The translations under genes were made by a program, and so were the position numbers. Of a stretch of DNA of 64,000 nt, positions 47,176 through 56,617 are shown in pieces. The notes beneath the pieces are model-generated. The model saw only the letters and a program-made list of their open reading frames with translations. It did not search any database and was not told the DNA's origin. Positions within the stretch are counted from its first letter, which is position 1, and each line of letters opens with the position of its first letter. The stretch is from Ferrovibrio sp964218355 (GTDB lineage Bacteria; Pseudomonadota; Alphaproteobacteria; Ferrovibrionales; Ferrovibrionaceae). The stretch covers positions 124,001 through 188,000 of the forward strand of contig NZ_CAXPMC010000016.1 in the NCBI RefSeq assembly GCF_964218355.1. The letters are read 5' to 3'.

Positions 47176-47949
47176 TCATTCCCAGCGGCGCAGGATCGCC
47201 GCCAGCCCGCCATTGGCCCGCAGCTCGCCCAGCGCCCAGGCCAGCCGCGCGGCAACCACCGGCTTTGTCCGCGGCACGGCGATGTAGCGCGGCACCTCGG
47301 CGAAGGCCCGCGGCAGGAAGCGGATGCGCTCGCGCAGGCCGGCGCGGCGGGCTTCGAAACTGAGGGTCTCGCGGTCGCCGATGATCACCTCGACCCGGCC
47401 GGCCACCAGCATGCGCACCAGCTGGCCGTTCGAGCCGGCGGCGGCATCCTTGTCGAGATCCGTGGCGGTGTCGAAGGCGGCGCCGTAGGTATAGCCCTGC
47501 ACCATGCCGATGCGGCGGCCCCGCAATCCGGCCAGGCCGCCATAATCGGCAAGGTCGGATTCCTGGCGCACGGCGAAGACGGTCTGGCCGCTGCGATGCG
47601 GGCCGACCATGTGATACTTCTCGAACCGCTCGGGCCGGCCGACGAACTGGAAGGCGGCGTCGAGGTCGCCCTGCTCCAGCAGCTGCTGCACCCGGTTCCA
47701 GGGCAGCGGCAGCAGCTTCGGTTCGGCGCCGGCCTGGCGGACGATCGCCGAGACGATCTCGGCATCGAGGCCGACCACCCGCCCGGCCTCGACATAATTG
47801 TAGGGCGGGAAATTCTCGTCACAGGCCACCCGCCAGCTTTCGGCCGGGCTTTCGGCCGCAGCCGGCGCAGCCAGGCCGGCAGCGAGCAGGCTGGCAGCGA
47901 GCAGGCTGGCAGCGAGAAAGCCAGCCGGCCGGCCGAAGCAGCGCCTCAT
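47176..47949 (-). CDS. Extracellular solute-binding protein (PBP2, amino-acid type)
   Basis: A 257-residue periplasmic protein with signal peptide (about 1-32). The mature part follows the SBP_bac_3 pattern: CDENFPPYNYVEAGRVVGLDAEIVSAI, LPWNRVQQLLEQGDLDAAF, and VGPHRSGQTVFAV. The start at 47949 has AGGAG seven bases upstream; an ATG six codons earlier contains that site and is less likely. A 15-bp tandem repeat lies in the signal peptide (47886-47915). No ABC permease genes are adjacent, so it is an orphan binding protein. Ligand unknown; a polar amino acid is typical. Confidence 0.85.
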   Translation of the reverse strand: MRRCFGRPAGFLAASLLAASLLAAGLAAPAAAESPAESWRVACDENFPPYNYVEAGRVVGLDAEIVSAIVRQAGAEPKLLPLPWNRVQQLLEQGDLDAAFQFVGRPERFEKYHMVGPHRSGQTVFAVRQESDLADYGGLAGLRGRRIGMVQGYTYGAAFDTATDLDKDAAAGSNGQLVRMLVAGRVEVIIGDRETLSFEARRAGLRERIRFLPRAFAEVPRYIAVPRTKPVVAARLAWALGELRANGGLAAILRRWE

Positions 47950-48129
47950 GCGGGATCTCCTGCGCATCGCAGCTCCACTTCACAGCGCTGCAGCGCGGCA
48001 TGCAAGCGAAACCTGCCGGCCAGTCCGGCCCGGCAAATTCGTCTCAAGGGCGGCAGGAACGCTTCTCATTTGCCCGCCGCGGCAACAGGGCCTATGCAGG
48101 AAGCCGTTTTCCGCCGGAGGCAGGGCATC

Positions 48130-49044
48130 GTGGACTGGGCCTGGATCCCGATCACCATCTGGGCGGCGGCGTGCCAGACCACCCGCACGGCGCTGCAGAA
48201 ACACCTCAAGGGCCGGCTCAGCACCAACGGCGCCAGCTTCACCCGTTTCGCCTACGGCCTGCCGCTGGCGCTGGCCTATCTTGCCGCCACCGTCCTCGCC
48301 ACCGGCCGGCCGACCCCCGCCCCGCATGCGGAATTCCTCGGCTGGATGCTGCTGGGTGCGGTGGCACAGATTCTCGCCACCAACCTGCTGATCCTCGCGC
48401 TGACCATGCGCAACTTCGTCGTCGGCACCGCCTATTCGAAAACCGAGGCGATCCAGGCCGCTGCCTTCGGCATGGTGATGCTGGGCGAGCCGGTCAGTGC
48501 CGGCGGCATCGCCGCCATCCTGATCGGCACGGTCGGCGTGCTGCTGATCTCGCTGAAGGGCAGCCGCAACCTGCTGCATGATTTCCTGTGGGGCTGGCGC
48601 GAGACGCCGGCGCTGATCGGGATCGGGTCCGGTGCGCTGTTCGCGGTCTCGGCGATCAGCTTCCGCGCTGCCTCGCTGTCGCTGGACGAAACCTTCATGC
48701 CGCTGGCGGCGGCGACCACGCTCGCCTGGGCGGTATCGGTGCAGATCCTGCTGATGCTGGGCTGGCTGCTGTGGCGCGAGCCGGGCGAACTGCGCCGGGT
48801 CGCCGCCGCCTGGCGGCCGGGCCTGGTGGTCGGCATGGCATCGGCCGCCGGCTCGGCCGGCTGGTTCACGGCGATGGCGATGCAGGTGGCTGCCTATGTC
48901 CGCATGCTGGGCATGGTGGAGATGGTCTTCACCTTCCTGGTGGCATATCTGATTTTCCGCGAGCGGCCGGCCCGCAGCGAGATTGCCGGCGTGGCCCTGC
49001 TGCTGGCCGGCATCCTGCTGTCGCTGGCCGTGCGGCTCGGCTGA
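48130..49044 (+). CDS. EamA/DMT-family transporter, GTG start
   Basis: A 304-residue membrane protein with about ten segments in two EamA halves. SKTEAIQAAAFGMVMLGEPVSAGGIAAILIGTVGVLLI and MVEMVFTFLVAYLIFRERPARSEIAGVALLLAGILLSL are the matching ends of each half. I prefer the GTG at 48130 (GGAGG nine bases upstream, giving MDWAWIPITIWAAACQ), over the ATG at 48094. Members export metabolites such as amino acids or drugs; substrate unknown. Divergent from the binding-protein gene. Confidence 0.85.
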   Translation: MDWAWIPITIWAAACQTTRTALQKHLKGRLSTNGASFTRFAYGLPLALAYLAATVLATGRPTPAPHAEFLGWMLLGAVAQILATNLLILALTMRNFVVGTAYSKTEAIQAAAFGMVMLGEPVSAGGIAAILIGTVGVLLISLKGSRNLLHDFLWGWRETPALIGIGSGALFAVSAISFRAASLSLDETFMPLAAATTLAWAVSVQILLMLGWLLWREPGELRRVAAAWRPGLVVGMASAAGSAGWFTAMAMQVAAYVRMLGMVEMVFTFLVAYLIFRERPARSEIAGVALLLAGILLSLAVRLG

Positions 49045-49047
49045 CGC

Positions 49048-49077
49048 AAAAAACGCGGGCGGCCGAAGCCGCCCGCG
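49048..49077 (-). terminator. Terminator after BMP operon
   Basis: On the minus strand: a perfect 10-bp stem (49054-49063 with 49068-49077), TTCG-type loop, then a run of T (49048-49053). It follows the BMP gene stop by 26 bp and closes the ABC operon. Confidence 0.9.
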
Positions 49078-49103
49078 CCGGTTGGTCCGGAAGACCGGAG
49101 GCC

Positions 49104-50189
49104 TCAGGCCTTCACGCCCTCGACATACCAGTCCATCTTCAGCAGGTCGCCGTCGGACATGCGCTCGCCCGCCTTCACGACCACTTCGCCCTTCTGGTTC
49201 TTGATCGGGCCGGTGAAGGCATGGAACTTGCCCGAGATGGTATCCGCCACCATGGCATCGGCCTCCTTGCGCAGCTCGGCCGGCACGGCATCGCCCCAGG
49301 GCGCCATCACCAGCGCGCCTTCCTTGAAGCCTTCCCAGGTCGACTGGGTCTTCCAGGTGCCATCCAGCACGGCCTGGACGCGCGCGATGTAATGCGGGGC
49401 CCAGATGTCGAGGATCGCCGACAGTTGCGCCTTCGGGGCATACTGCTTCATGTCGGATGCCTGGCCGAAGCCGAGGATGCCGCGCGCCTCGGCCACCTGC
49501 AGCGGCGCCGGGCTGTCGGTATGCTGGGTCATGATGTCGACGCCCTGGTCGATCAGCGCCTTGGCGGCATCGGATTCCTTGGCCGGATCGAACCAGGAAT
49601 TCACCCACACCACGCGCACCTCGGCATCCGGCCGCACCCTGCGCGCCGCAATCGCCGTGGCATTGATGCCCATGACGACCTCGGGGATCGGCACCGAGGC
49701 GACGTAACCGATCTTGCCGGTCTTGGTCAGCTTGCCGCCGATATGGCCAAGGATGGCGCGGCCCTCGTAGAAGCGTGAATTGTAGGCGCTCATGTTCGGC
49801 GCGGTCTTGTAGCCGGTGGCATGCTCGAACATCACCTTCGGGAACTGCTTGGCGACCCGCAGGGTCTGTTCCATGTAGCCGAAGGAGGTCGTGAAGATCA
49901 GGCCATGGCCCTGCTGGGCCAGCTGGCGGATCACGCGCTCGGCATCCGGGCCCTCGGCCACGCTTTCGACATAGGTGGTCTTCACCTTGTCGCCGAACTT
50001 CTTCTCGACCGCCTTGCGGCCAAGGTCATGGCCATGGGTCCAGCCATAATCGCCGATCGGACCGACATAGACGAAGCCGACCTTCAGGGGTTCGGCGGCC
50101 TGGGCGGCGCGGATGCCGGATGCCGTCACGAGGGCGGTGGTGGCGGCGGCTCCCTGCAGGAAGCGGCGGCGGTCAATTTTCCAGAGCAT
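49104..50189 (-). CDS. BMP-family ABC transporter substrate-binding protein
   Basis: A 361-residue periplasmic binding protein of the basic membrane protein (PnrA-like) family, which binds purine nucleosides or related ligands. The N-terminus has a Tat-like signal DRRRFLQGAAATTALV ending AAQA. The mature part shows VGFVYVGPIGDYGWTHGHDLGRKAVE, GLIFTTSFGYMEQTL, and VGQ-like GFGQASDMKQYAP. The ribosome binding site AAGGAG is ideal. Last gene of the minus-strand operon, 44 bp after the second permease. The ligand is not fixed by the sequence. Confidence 0.93.
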   Translation of the reverse strand: MLWKIDRRRFLQGAAATTALVTASGIRAAQAAEPLKVGFVYVGPIGDYGWTHGHDLGRKAVEKKFGDKVKTTYVESVAEGPDAERVIRQLAQQGHGLIFTTSFGYMEQTLRVAKQFPKVMFEHATGYKTAPNMSAYNSRFYEGRAILGHIGGKLTKTGKIGYVASVPIPEVVMGINATAIAARRVRPDAEVRVVWVNSWFDPAKESDAAKALIDQGVDIMTQHTDSPAPLQVAEARGILGFGQASDMKQYAPKAQLSAILDIWAPHYIARVQAVLDGTWKTQSTWEGFKEGALVMAPWGDAVPAELRKEADAMVADTISGKFHAFTGPIKNQKGEVVVKAGERMSDGDLLKMDWYVEGVKA

Positions 50190-50233
50190 CTGTTTTCTCC
50201 TTTGCTGATGCAATTCGGGTCCGGAAACTTTGG

Positions 50234-51163
50234 TCAGCTGGGCGGACTGAAAGGCTTGCCGAGACAGGCCGGCGCATCGAGCCGGCCGCGCCACGCGCCG
50301 CCGGCGATCACCGTCAGCAGCGCAATGGTGGCAAGATACGGCAGCATGTTCATCACCTGGGCCGGAATCTGCACGAGGCCGGAGCCCTGCAGATAGAGCT
50401 GGATGATGGTCACGCCGCCGAACAGGTAGGCACCGGCCAGCAGCCGGCCCGGCCGCCACGAGGCGAAGGCGACCAGCGCCAGCGCGATCCAGCCGCGGCC
50501 CGCGGTCATGCCCTCGATCCACATCGGTGTCACCGACAGCGACAGGCAGGCGCCGCCCAATCCGCTGAGCGCGCCGCCGAACAGGACGGCGAGATAGCGG
50601 ATGCGGATCACGTGATAGCCGATCGAGTGGGCCGAAATATCGGATTCGCCGCAGGCCCGCAGGATGCGGCCGGCACGGCTGCGCGACAGGAACCAGGCAA
50701 CCCCGGCGGTGGCCGCCAGTGACAGGTAGACCAGGGCATCCTGACCGAACAGGATCGGCCCCAGTACCGGCAGATCGGTGAATCCCGGCAGGTCGAGTTT
50801 CGGCATCGCCGGGATCGGCGTACCGACATAACGGGCACCGATCAGGGCACTGAGCCCGATCCCGAAAATGGTCAGCGCCAGTCCGGTCGCCACCTGGTTG
50901 GCCAGCAGGCTGAGGGTGAGGACGGCAAACAGCAGAGCCATGCCGGCGCCCGCCACTGCGGCCGCCACCATGCCCAGCGTGTGACTACCGGTGGCGACCA
51001 CGGTGCCGAAGCCGGTGACCGCACCGGCCAGCATCATGCCCTCGACCCCGAGATTGAGCACGCCGGAGCGCTCGGTGACCAGCTCGCCCAGCGCCGCGAA
51101 CAGCAGCGGCGTTGCCGCCCCGATCACGGTCACGAACATCGGCACCAGCAGGTCGGCGGTCAT
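50234..51163 (-). CDS. ABC transporter permease (BPD_transp_2), second subunit
   Basis: A 309-residue inner-membrane permease with about eight to nine segments. The BPD_transp_2 pattern is evident: ATPLLFAALGELVTERSGVLNLGVEGMMLAGAVTGF and SGLGGACLSLSVTPMWIEGMTAGRGWIALALVAFA, as in YufQ/NupC-type subunits. The start at 51163 overlaps the stop of the upstream permease as ATGA. Confidence 0.93.
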   Translation of the reverse strand: MTADLLVPMFVTVIGAATPLLFAALGELVTERSGVLNLGVEGMMLAGAVTGFGTVVATGSHTLGMVAAAVAGAGMALLFAVLTLSLLANQVATGLALTIFGIGLSALIGARYVGTPIPAMPKLDLPGFTDLPVLGPILFGQDALVYLSLAATAGVAWFLSRSRAGRILRACGESDISAHSIGYHVIRIRYLAVLFGGALSGLGGACLSLSVTPMWIEGMTAGRGWIALALVAFASWRPGRLLAGAYLFGGVTIIQLYLQGSGLVQIPAQVMNMLPYLATIALLTVIAGGAWRGRLDAPACLGKPFSPPS

Positions 51164-52239
51164 GGGCGGGCCTCCGCGCGGGCGGCAATACGGACACGGT
51201 AGCGGGCGAGGAAATCGGTCGCCAGCAGGAAAAACAGCAGCAGCCCCTGGAACATGCCGGTGGCGGCCCGCGGCAGGCCGACCGCGATCTGCGCATTCTC
51301 GCCACCGACATAGGTCAGGGCCATCAGCAGGCCGGATGCCAGGATGCCGATCGGATGCAGCCGGCCGAGAAACGCCACGATGATCGCGGTGAAGCCGTAG
51401 CCCGGCGTGATCACCGGCACCAGCTGGCCGATCGGGCCGGCCACTTCCAGGGTGCCGGCCAGGCCGGCCAGGCCGCCGGAGACCAGGAAGGACAGCCAGA
51501 CCAGCCGGTTCTCGCGGAAGCCGGCATGGCGCGCGGCCGCCGGCGCCAGCCCGGCGACGCGGATTTCGAAACCGGTGACCGTGCGCTCGAGCAGCACATA
51601 GGCCAGCAGCGCGATGACGATGGCGGCCGGCACGCCGGCATGGATGCGGGTCCCCTCCACCAGCAGGCTCAGGGTCTCGGAGTCGTTGAACATGCGCGAT
51701 TGCGGGAAATTGAAACCCTGCGGATCCTTCCACGGGCCGTAGACCAGCGTGGAGAGGAACAGCGCCGCCACATAGGTCAGCATCAGACTGGTCAGGATCT
51801 CGTTGACGTTGAAGCGCGCCTTGAGGAAAGCCGGAATGGCCGCCCAGGCCATGCCGCCGAGAATGCCGGCCAGCACCATCAGCGGAAATATCCAGACGCC
51901 GGTTTCGTGCCAGAAGGCCAGCGCCACGCCGCCGGAAGCGACTGCGCCCAGGGTGAGCTGCCCCTCGGCACCGATATTCCACACATTGGCGCGGAAACCG
52001 ATGGCCAGCCCGATGCCGATCATCACCAGCGGCGCCGCCTTGATGAGCACCTCGCCAATGCTGCTCAGCGTTTCGAAGGGTTCGATGAAGATGTGATACA
52101 GCGCGGCTCCGGCATCGACACCCAGCGCCAGAAACAGCACCACCCCGGCCAGCAGCGTGAGGCCAAGCGCCAGCAGCGGTGTGGCATAAAGCAGCGGCAG
52201 CGAGGCAGCGGCGCGTTTTTCGATGCGGATGGCCATCAA
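51160..52239 (-). CDS. ABC transporter permease (BPD_transp_2), first subunit
   Basis: A 359-residue inner-membrane permease, the larger subunit (YufP-like). It has an N-terminal anchor, then the core with GFRANVWNIGAEGQLTLGAV, GMAWAAIPAFLKARFNVNEILTSLMLTYVA, and PGYGFTAIIVAFLGRLHPIGILASGLLMALTYVG. It pairs with the second permease. Start overlaps the ATPase stop and its stop overlaps the next start, both as ATGA. Confidence 0.93.
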   Translation of the reverse strand: MMAIRIEKRAAASLPLLYATPLLALGLTLLAGVVLFLALGVDAGAALYHIFIEPFETLSSIGEVLIKAAPLVMIGIGLAIGFRANVWNIGAEGQLTLGAVASGGVALAFWHETGVWIFPLMVLAGILGGMAWAAIPAFLKARFNVNEILTSLMLTYVAALFLSTLVYGPWKDPQGFNFPQSRMFNDSETLSLLVEGTRIHAGVPAAIVIALLAYVLLERTVTGFEIRVAGLAPAAARHAGFRENRLVWLSFLVSGGLAGLAGTLEVAGPIGQLVPVITPGYGFTAIIVAFLGRLHPIGILASGLLMALTYVGGENAQIAVGLPRAATGMFQGLLLFFLLATDFLARYRVRIAARAEARP

Positions 52240-53813
52240 TGCACCGCCGCCACGGATGCACCGCCCATCAGCAGGCCGATCTCGTCGACCGTCAGGCTGA
52301 CGGTCGGGCGCGGCGCCGACAGCCGGCCGCCATGAATCACGGCAATGCGGTCCGACAAAGCCAGCAATTCGTCAAGGTCCTGCGAGATTACCACCACGGC
52401 ACAGCCGCGCGCGGCCAGATCAAGCAGGGCCTGCTGCACGGTGGCGACCGCCGCGGCATCGATGCCCCAGGTCGGCTGCGCGACCACCAGCACGTCAGGT
52501 TCCTGCAGGATTTCCCGGCCGATGATGAATTTCTGCAGGTTGCCGCCGGACAGGCTGCCTGCCGGCGCCTCCGGTCCCTTGCAGCGCACGTCGAAGGCGG
52601 CGATCACCTTCTCTGCATACCGACGCGCCGCCGGACGATCCAGGAAACCGCGCGCCACCATGCCCAGCCGGTCGCGTGCCGTCAGCAGCACATTGTCGGC
52701 CAGCGACAGTTCCGGCACCGCGCCATGGCCGTTGCGCTCTTCCGGCACGATGCCAAGGCCGAGACGCCGGCGCCGGGATGGCCCGAGCCGTCCGGCCGGC
52801 TCGCCATTGATGCGCAGGCTGGCCGCCGTGTCGGACAGCCGCTCGCCAGCCAGCGCCGCCAGCAATTCACCCTGGCCGTTGCCGGCAACGCCGGCGATGC
52901 CGAGAATCTCGCCGGCTGCAACGGCAAAGCTGACATCGGCGATACCGACCCCATGGGCCGCCTCGGCGGCCAGCGACAGGCCGGCCACCTCCAGCCGCGG
53001 CGCGCCGGCATCCGCACCGGCATCCCCACCGGCATCGGCCGCCCGCCGTTCGGCAGTGCGGAATTCCGATCCGACCATCAGCGCGGCCAGGCTGCGGGCG
53101 GTTTCTGCCTGCGGATCGCAGGCGGCGACAACCCGCCCGCCACGCAGGATCGTGGCCCGGTCGCACAGGCTGCGGATTTCCTCCAGCTTGTGCGAGATAT
53201 AGAGGATGGCACAGCCCTCGGCAGCTAGCTGGCGCAGGGTGGCAAACAGGCGATCCACCTCCTGAGGGGTCAGCACCGAGGTTGGCTCGTCCATGATCAG
53301 CAGGCGCGGTGCCTGCAACAGGCAGCGCACGATCTCGATGCGCTGGCGTTCACCGACCGATAGGTCGTGCACGTAGCGGGCGGGATCGAGCGGCAGGCCA
53401 TAGGCCGCCGAGACATCGCGAATCCGCTTCGCCAGCACCCGCGCATCGCGCGGGGCATCGTCGAGGCCAAGCGCCACATTCTCCGCCACCGTCATTGCCT
53501 CGAACAGCGAGAAATGCTGGAACACCATGCCGATGCCACGCTGCCGGGCCGCACGCGGTTCGGCCGCCGGCGCCGGATCACCCTGCCAGAGAATCTGGCC
53601 GGCATCGGGCTGCAGCAGTCCGTAGAGCATCTTCACCAGGGTGGATTTGCCGGCACCGTTCTCGCCGAGCAGTGCATGGATTTCGCCCGGTCGCACGGCA
53701 AGATCGATGTGGTCGTTGGCCACCAGCGCACCGAACCGCTTCACCAGGCCATGGGTTTCCAGCAGCGGAACCGCCGCCACATCCCTGGCAATGCTGTCGG
53801 TGTCAGTGCGCAT
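52236..53813 (-). CDS. Double-domain ABC transporter ATP-binding protein
   Basis: A 525-residue ATPase with two ABC domains. First: Walker A LLGENGAGKSTLVKML, signature LSVGERQRIEI, Walker B RLLIMDEPTSVL. Second: degenerate Walker A GVAGNGQGELL, signature SLSGGNLQKFI and Walker B DVLVVAQPTWGID. The second, with Gln in place of the catalytic Glu and no Lys in the Walker A, resembles the sugar/nucleoside importer class (MglA/YufO), where only one site is fully active. First gene of the BMP operon, probably importing purine nucleosides. Confidence 0.95.
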   Translation of the reverse strand: MRTDTDSIARDVAAVPLLETHGLVKRFGALVANDHIDLAVRPGEIHALLGENGAGKSTLVKMLYGLLQPDAGQILWQGDPAPAAEPRAARQRGIGMVFQHFSLFEAMTVAENVALGLDDAPRDARVLAKRIRDVSAAYGLPLDPARYVHDLSVGERQRIEIVRCLLQAPRLLIMDEPTSVLTPQEVDRLFATLRQLAAEGCAILYISHKLEEIRSLCDRATILRGGRVVAACDPQAETARSLAALMVGSEFRTAERRAADAGGDAGADAGAPRLEVAGLSLAAEAAHGVGIADVSFAVAAGEILGIAGVAGNGQGELLAALAGERLSDTAASLRINGEPAGRLGPSRRRRLGLGIVPEERNGHGAVPELSLADNVLLTARDRLGMVARGFLDRPAARRYAEKVIAAFDVRCKGPEAPAGSLSGGNLQKFIIGREILQEPDVLVVAQPTWGIDAAAVATVQQALLDLAARGCAVVVISQDLDELLALSDRIAVIHGGRLSAPRPTVSLTVDEIGLLMGGASVAAVH

Positions 53814-54114
53814 GGCCGGTTCGTCCGGCGCGGATTCTGCGATCCAGCGCTTCAGCGTCGATCATTGTGCGTTCAGCCCGCCCCGTCTGTCTCGCCGACA
53901 GGTTAGAGCATTCATCCGGCGGCTGCCAAGCTGGCGTCGGGGAAATGCCGCGCAATCCGCGGATCGGGGAGACGGATGCGCCCAGATGTTGTCCAAATGG
54001 TCAAGAAACCGGCAGGCCCCGACCGGCGCGGCCGGCGAATCGTCCGTACCGGGTTATGCACAGGCCGGCTGCGCGGCGTTGGACGCCTCCCGCGGTTTTG
54101 AATACGCTCCGGCC
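53814..54114. other. Intergenic region between divergent ABC operon and SLC13 gene
   Basis: A 301-bp gap. The promoter for the ABC operon is probably within it (see next entry). A 5-bp stem hairpin CTGTC...GACAG (53887-53901) lies just after that promoter's -10 box and could be an operator. I see no coding frame with homology here and no riboswitch that I recognise. Confidence 0.4.
53902..53929 (-). promoter_or_regulatory. Putative promoter for BMP ABC operon
   Basis: On the minus strand TTGGCA (53924-53929) and TCTAAC (53902-53907) with a 16-bp spacer, five of six and four of six consensus matches. It is about 90 bp upstream of the ATPase start. Confidence 0.4.
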
Positions 54115-55893
54115 ATGACCCTTCCCCAGATTGAGATTCTCATCCTGCTGCTGGTCGCCCTGGTCCTGTTTGCATCGGGCCGGCTGCGCCATGACCTGGT
54201 GGCCCTGCTGGTCCTGCTGGTGGCCGTGATCCTGGGCCTGGTGCCGTTCGACCAGACATTTGCCGGTTTCGGCCATCCCGCCGTGATCACCGTGGCCGCC
54301 GCCCTCGTCGTCAGCCGCGCCATCGCCGCCACCGGCATTCTCGACAATGTCGCCTCGCGGCTGGCCGCACGGGCAAAGCATCCCTTCCTGCTGATTGTGC
54401 TGCTCGGCCTGCCGGCGGCCCTGGCTTCCTCGGTGATGAACAACGTGGCCGCGCTGGCCCTGATGATGCCGGTGGCGATTGCCGTCAGCCGCTCGGCCCA
54501 GGCCTCACCCAGCCTGACGCTGATGCCGCTGTCCTTCATCTCCATGCTGGGCGGCCTGATCACCCTGATCGGCACCCCGCCCAACGTGATCATCGCCACG
54601 GTGCGCGCCGACCGGCTGGGCGAGGCCTTCCATCTGTTCGATTTCGCCCCGGTCGGCATCGCCGTATCCATTGCCGGCATTGCCTTCATCGCGCTGATCG
54701 GCTGGCGGCTGGTGCCGCAGCGGGTGGCGGCCAGAAACGGCGGCGGGCACGAAGGCGTCCAGGAATACCTGCTGGAGGCCCGTGTCGGCGACGAATCGCC
54801 GCTGGCCGGCAAGCCGCTGCGCGAGACAACGACGAAACTGGACGAGCATGACGCCACCCTGCTGGGGCTGAAACGCGGCGACGTGACCATCCCGAGTGCC
54901 GCCCAGTGGACCCCGGTGCGCGCCGGCGACACCCTGCTGATCGAAGCCGCGCCGGACGATGTCGGCGAAATGGTCAAGGCGCTGGACCTGTCCCTGTTCC
55001 AGCCCGACAACGAGGTCATCGAGGATGCCCGCGCCGGCGACCTGAAGCTGATCGAGGCGGTGGTGCGCCCCTATGGCCTGATCGAAGGCCTGACCCCGGC
55101 CGAAGTGCGGCTGCGCCAGCGCTATCTGGTCAATCTTCTCGGCGTCGCGCGCGAGGGCGTGCGGCGTTTCCGCGGCCTGAAGAACTGGCGATTCAGCCCC
55201 GGCGACGTGCTGCTGCTGCAGGGTGAAGGCGACCGCATCGACGATGCGGTCGGCCGGCTTGGCCTGCTGCCGCTCGCCACCCGCGATCTTACCATCGGCC
55301 CCCGGCCCGGCGCCTTCGTTACCATCGGCATCGTGTTTCTGGCCCTGCTGGCACTGGCATTCGGCCTGGCACCGGCCGCCATCTGCCTGGCAGCGGCAGC
55401 CGTTGTACTGATGGTCAGCGGCCGCATCCGCCTGCGCGAGGCCTATGATGCCGTGGATGGCTCGGTGCTGGTGCTGCTGGCCGCCATGATGCCGGTGGGC
55501 GACGCCTTCGACAAGACGGGCACGACGAAACTGATCGCCGACCTTCTGGTCGGCCTGTCCGGCGACCTGTCGCCGTTATGGATTCTCGCCCTGGTGCTGG
55601 TGGTCACCATGCTGGTTTCCGATATCGTCAACAATGCCGCGACCGCGCTGCTGATGGCGCCGCTGGGCATCGATATCGCCCAGCGCCTGCAGGTCAGCCC
55701 CGATGCCTTCCTGATGGCGGTGGCAATCGGCGCCTCCTGCGCCTTCCTCACCCCGATCGGCCACCAGAACAACCTGCTGGTGATGGGCCCCGGCGGCTAT
55801 CGCTTCAGCGACTACTGGCGCATGGGCCTGCCGCTGGAAATCGTCGTGTTCGGCGTCGCCATGCTGCTGCTGCCGGTGTTCTGGCCGCTCTGA
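54115..55893 (+). CDS. SLC13/DASS-type anion permease with internal TrkA_C pair
   Basis: A 592-residue membrane protein. N-terminal membrane half (about 1-205) with SSVMNNVAALALMMPVAIAVSRSA and LGGLITLIGTPPNVIIATVR, a cytoplasmic region about 215-395 with two TrkA_C (RCK_C) modules (for example VRAGDTLLIEAAPDDVGEMVKAL and FSPGDVLLLQGEGDRIDDAV), and a C-terminal membrane half with SDIVNNAATALLMAPL and CAFLTPIGHQNNLLVMGPGGY. The two N-N-A-A/G-T-P repeats are the sodium/substrate sites. Substrate may be sulfate or a dicarboxylate; the layout is like the SLC13 permeases with RCK domains. Convergent with trxC, 3-bp gap. Confidence 0.9.
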   Translation: MTLPQIEILILLLVALVLFASGRLRHDLVALLVLLVAVILGLVPFDQTFAGFGHPAVITVAAALVVSRAIAATGILDNVASRLAARAKHPFLLIVLLGLPAALASSVMNNVAALALMMPVAIAVSRSAQASPSLTLMPLSFISMLGGLITLIGTPPNVIIATVRADRLGEAFHLFDFAPVGIAVSIAGIAFIALIGWRLVPQRVAARNGGGHEGVQEYLLEARVGDESPLAGKPLRETTTKLDEHDATLLGLKRGDVTIPSAAQWTPVRAGDTLLIEAAPDDVGEMVKALDLSLFQPDNEVIEDARAGDLKLIEAVVRPYGLIEGLTPAEVRLRQRYLVNLLGVAREGVRRFRGLKNWRFSPGDVLLLQGEGDRIDDAVGRLGLLPLATRDLTIGPRPGAFVTIGIVFLALLALAFGLAPAAICLAAAAVVLMVSGRIRLREAYDAVDGSVLVLLAAMMPVGDAFDKTGTTKLIADLLVGLSGDLSPLWILALVLVVTMLVSDIVNNAATALLMAPLGIDIAQRLQVSPDAFLMAVAIGASCAFLTPIGHQNNLLVMGPGGYRFSDYWRMGLPLEIVVFGVAMLLLPVFWPL

Positions 55894-55896
55894 CGC

Positions 55897-56334
55897 CTAG
55901 GCCGACAGCGCCTGCCCGAGCCAGGCCTTCAGCTGCGGCATTGGCATGGCACCGGCGGTGCGGGCAACTTCGCGTCCCTTGCGGAGCAGCATCAGGGTCG
56001 GGATCGAGCGGATGCCGAACCTGGCCGCCAGCCCCTGCTCGGCCTCGGTATCCAGCTTGGCCACCCGCAGCCGCGGCTCGAATTCCTGCGCGGCTGTGTC
56101 GATCACCGGCGCCATCATCCGGCAGGGACCGCACCAGGCGGCCCAGAAATCCACCAGCAACGGCAGGTCGCTGCCGGCATGGCGCTCGAAATTCTGTGCG
56201 GTCAGCGCCAGTGGCCGGCCGGCAAAAAGCGGCTGGCCGCAGCGCCCGCATTTGCCGCCATCCGACAGCCGGTCGGCCGGCACCCGGTTCAGGCTGCTGC
56301 AATGGGGGCAGGCAATATGCAACGCTTCGCTCAT
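55897..56334 (-). CDS. trxC: Thioredoxin 2 (TrxC)
   Basis: A 145-residue zinc-type thioredoxin. The N-terminal zinc module has Cys9/Cys12 and Cys29/Cys32 (CPHC and CGRC), followed by the thioredoxin active site WCGPC with Cys68 and Cys71 and the cis-Pro segment SIPTLMLLRKG. It reduces protein disulfides in oxidative stress. The 283 bp upstream contain an AT-rich stretch (56379-56411) that may hold its promoter. Confidence 0.95.
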   Translation of the reverse strand: MSEALHIACPHCSSLNRVPADRLSDGGKCGRCGQPLFAGRPLALTAQNFERHAGSDLPLLVDFWAAWCGPCRMMAPVIDTAAQEFEPRLRVAKLDTEAEQGLAARFGIRSIPTLMLLRKGREVARTAGAMPMPQLKAWLGQALSA

Positions 56335-56617
56335 GGTCGTATCCCTCGGCCGGACAGCGGCCGGATCAGGTCTCCCTCACAGATATTAGCTGTTACTAAA
56401 ATAACAAGCCCTCGCTCCGTACGCGGCACGATAAAGTCACAAAACCCCTCTGTTCGGGCCGGCGGCGCTATGGAATCCTGTCGGCAGGTTGAGTGAGCCC
56501 GCCGCGCAGTTCGGCGTCAGAACCGACCGTCGCGACAGCCTGTCCAGACCGCTTTCTCGCCGGCCCCCGGGCCGGACACCACCGCGCAGCCCCGCTGCGC
56601 CAGAGGGAGGACAAGCC

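Noticed and set aside
45085..49044. Open frame of about 3.9 kb on the plus strand opposite rpsA and cmk, running into the EamA gene
   Set aside because: Only the last part (from 48130) has homology; the rest is the GC-rich opposite strand of rpsA, cmk and the binding-protein gene.
53800..53875. 20-codon upstream frame overlapping the start of the ABC ATPase gene
   Set aside because: It has no ribosome binding site and no recognisable peptide.
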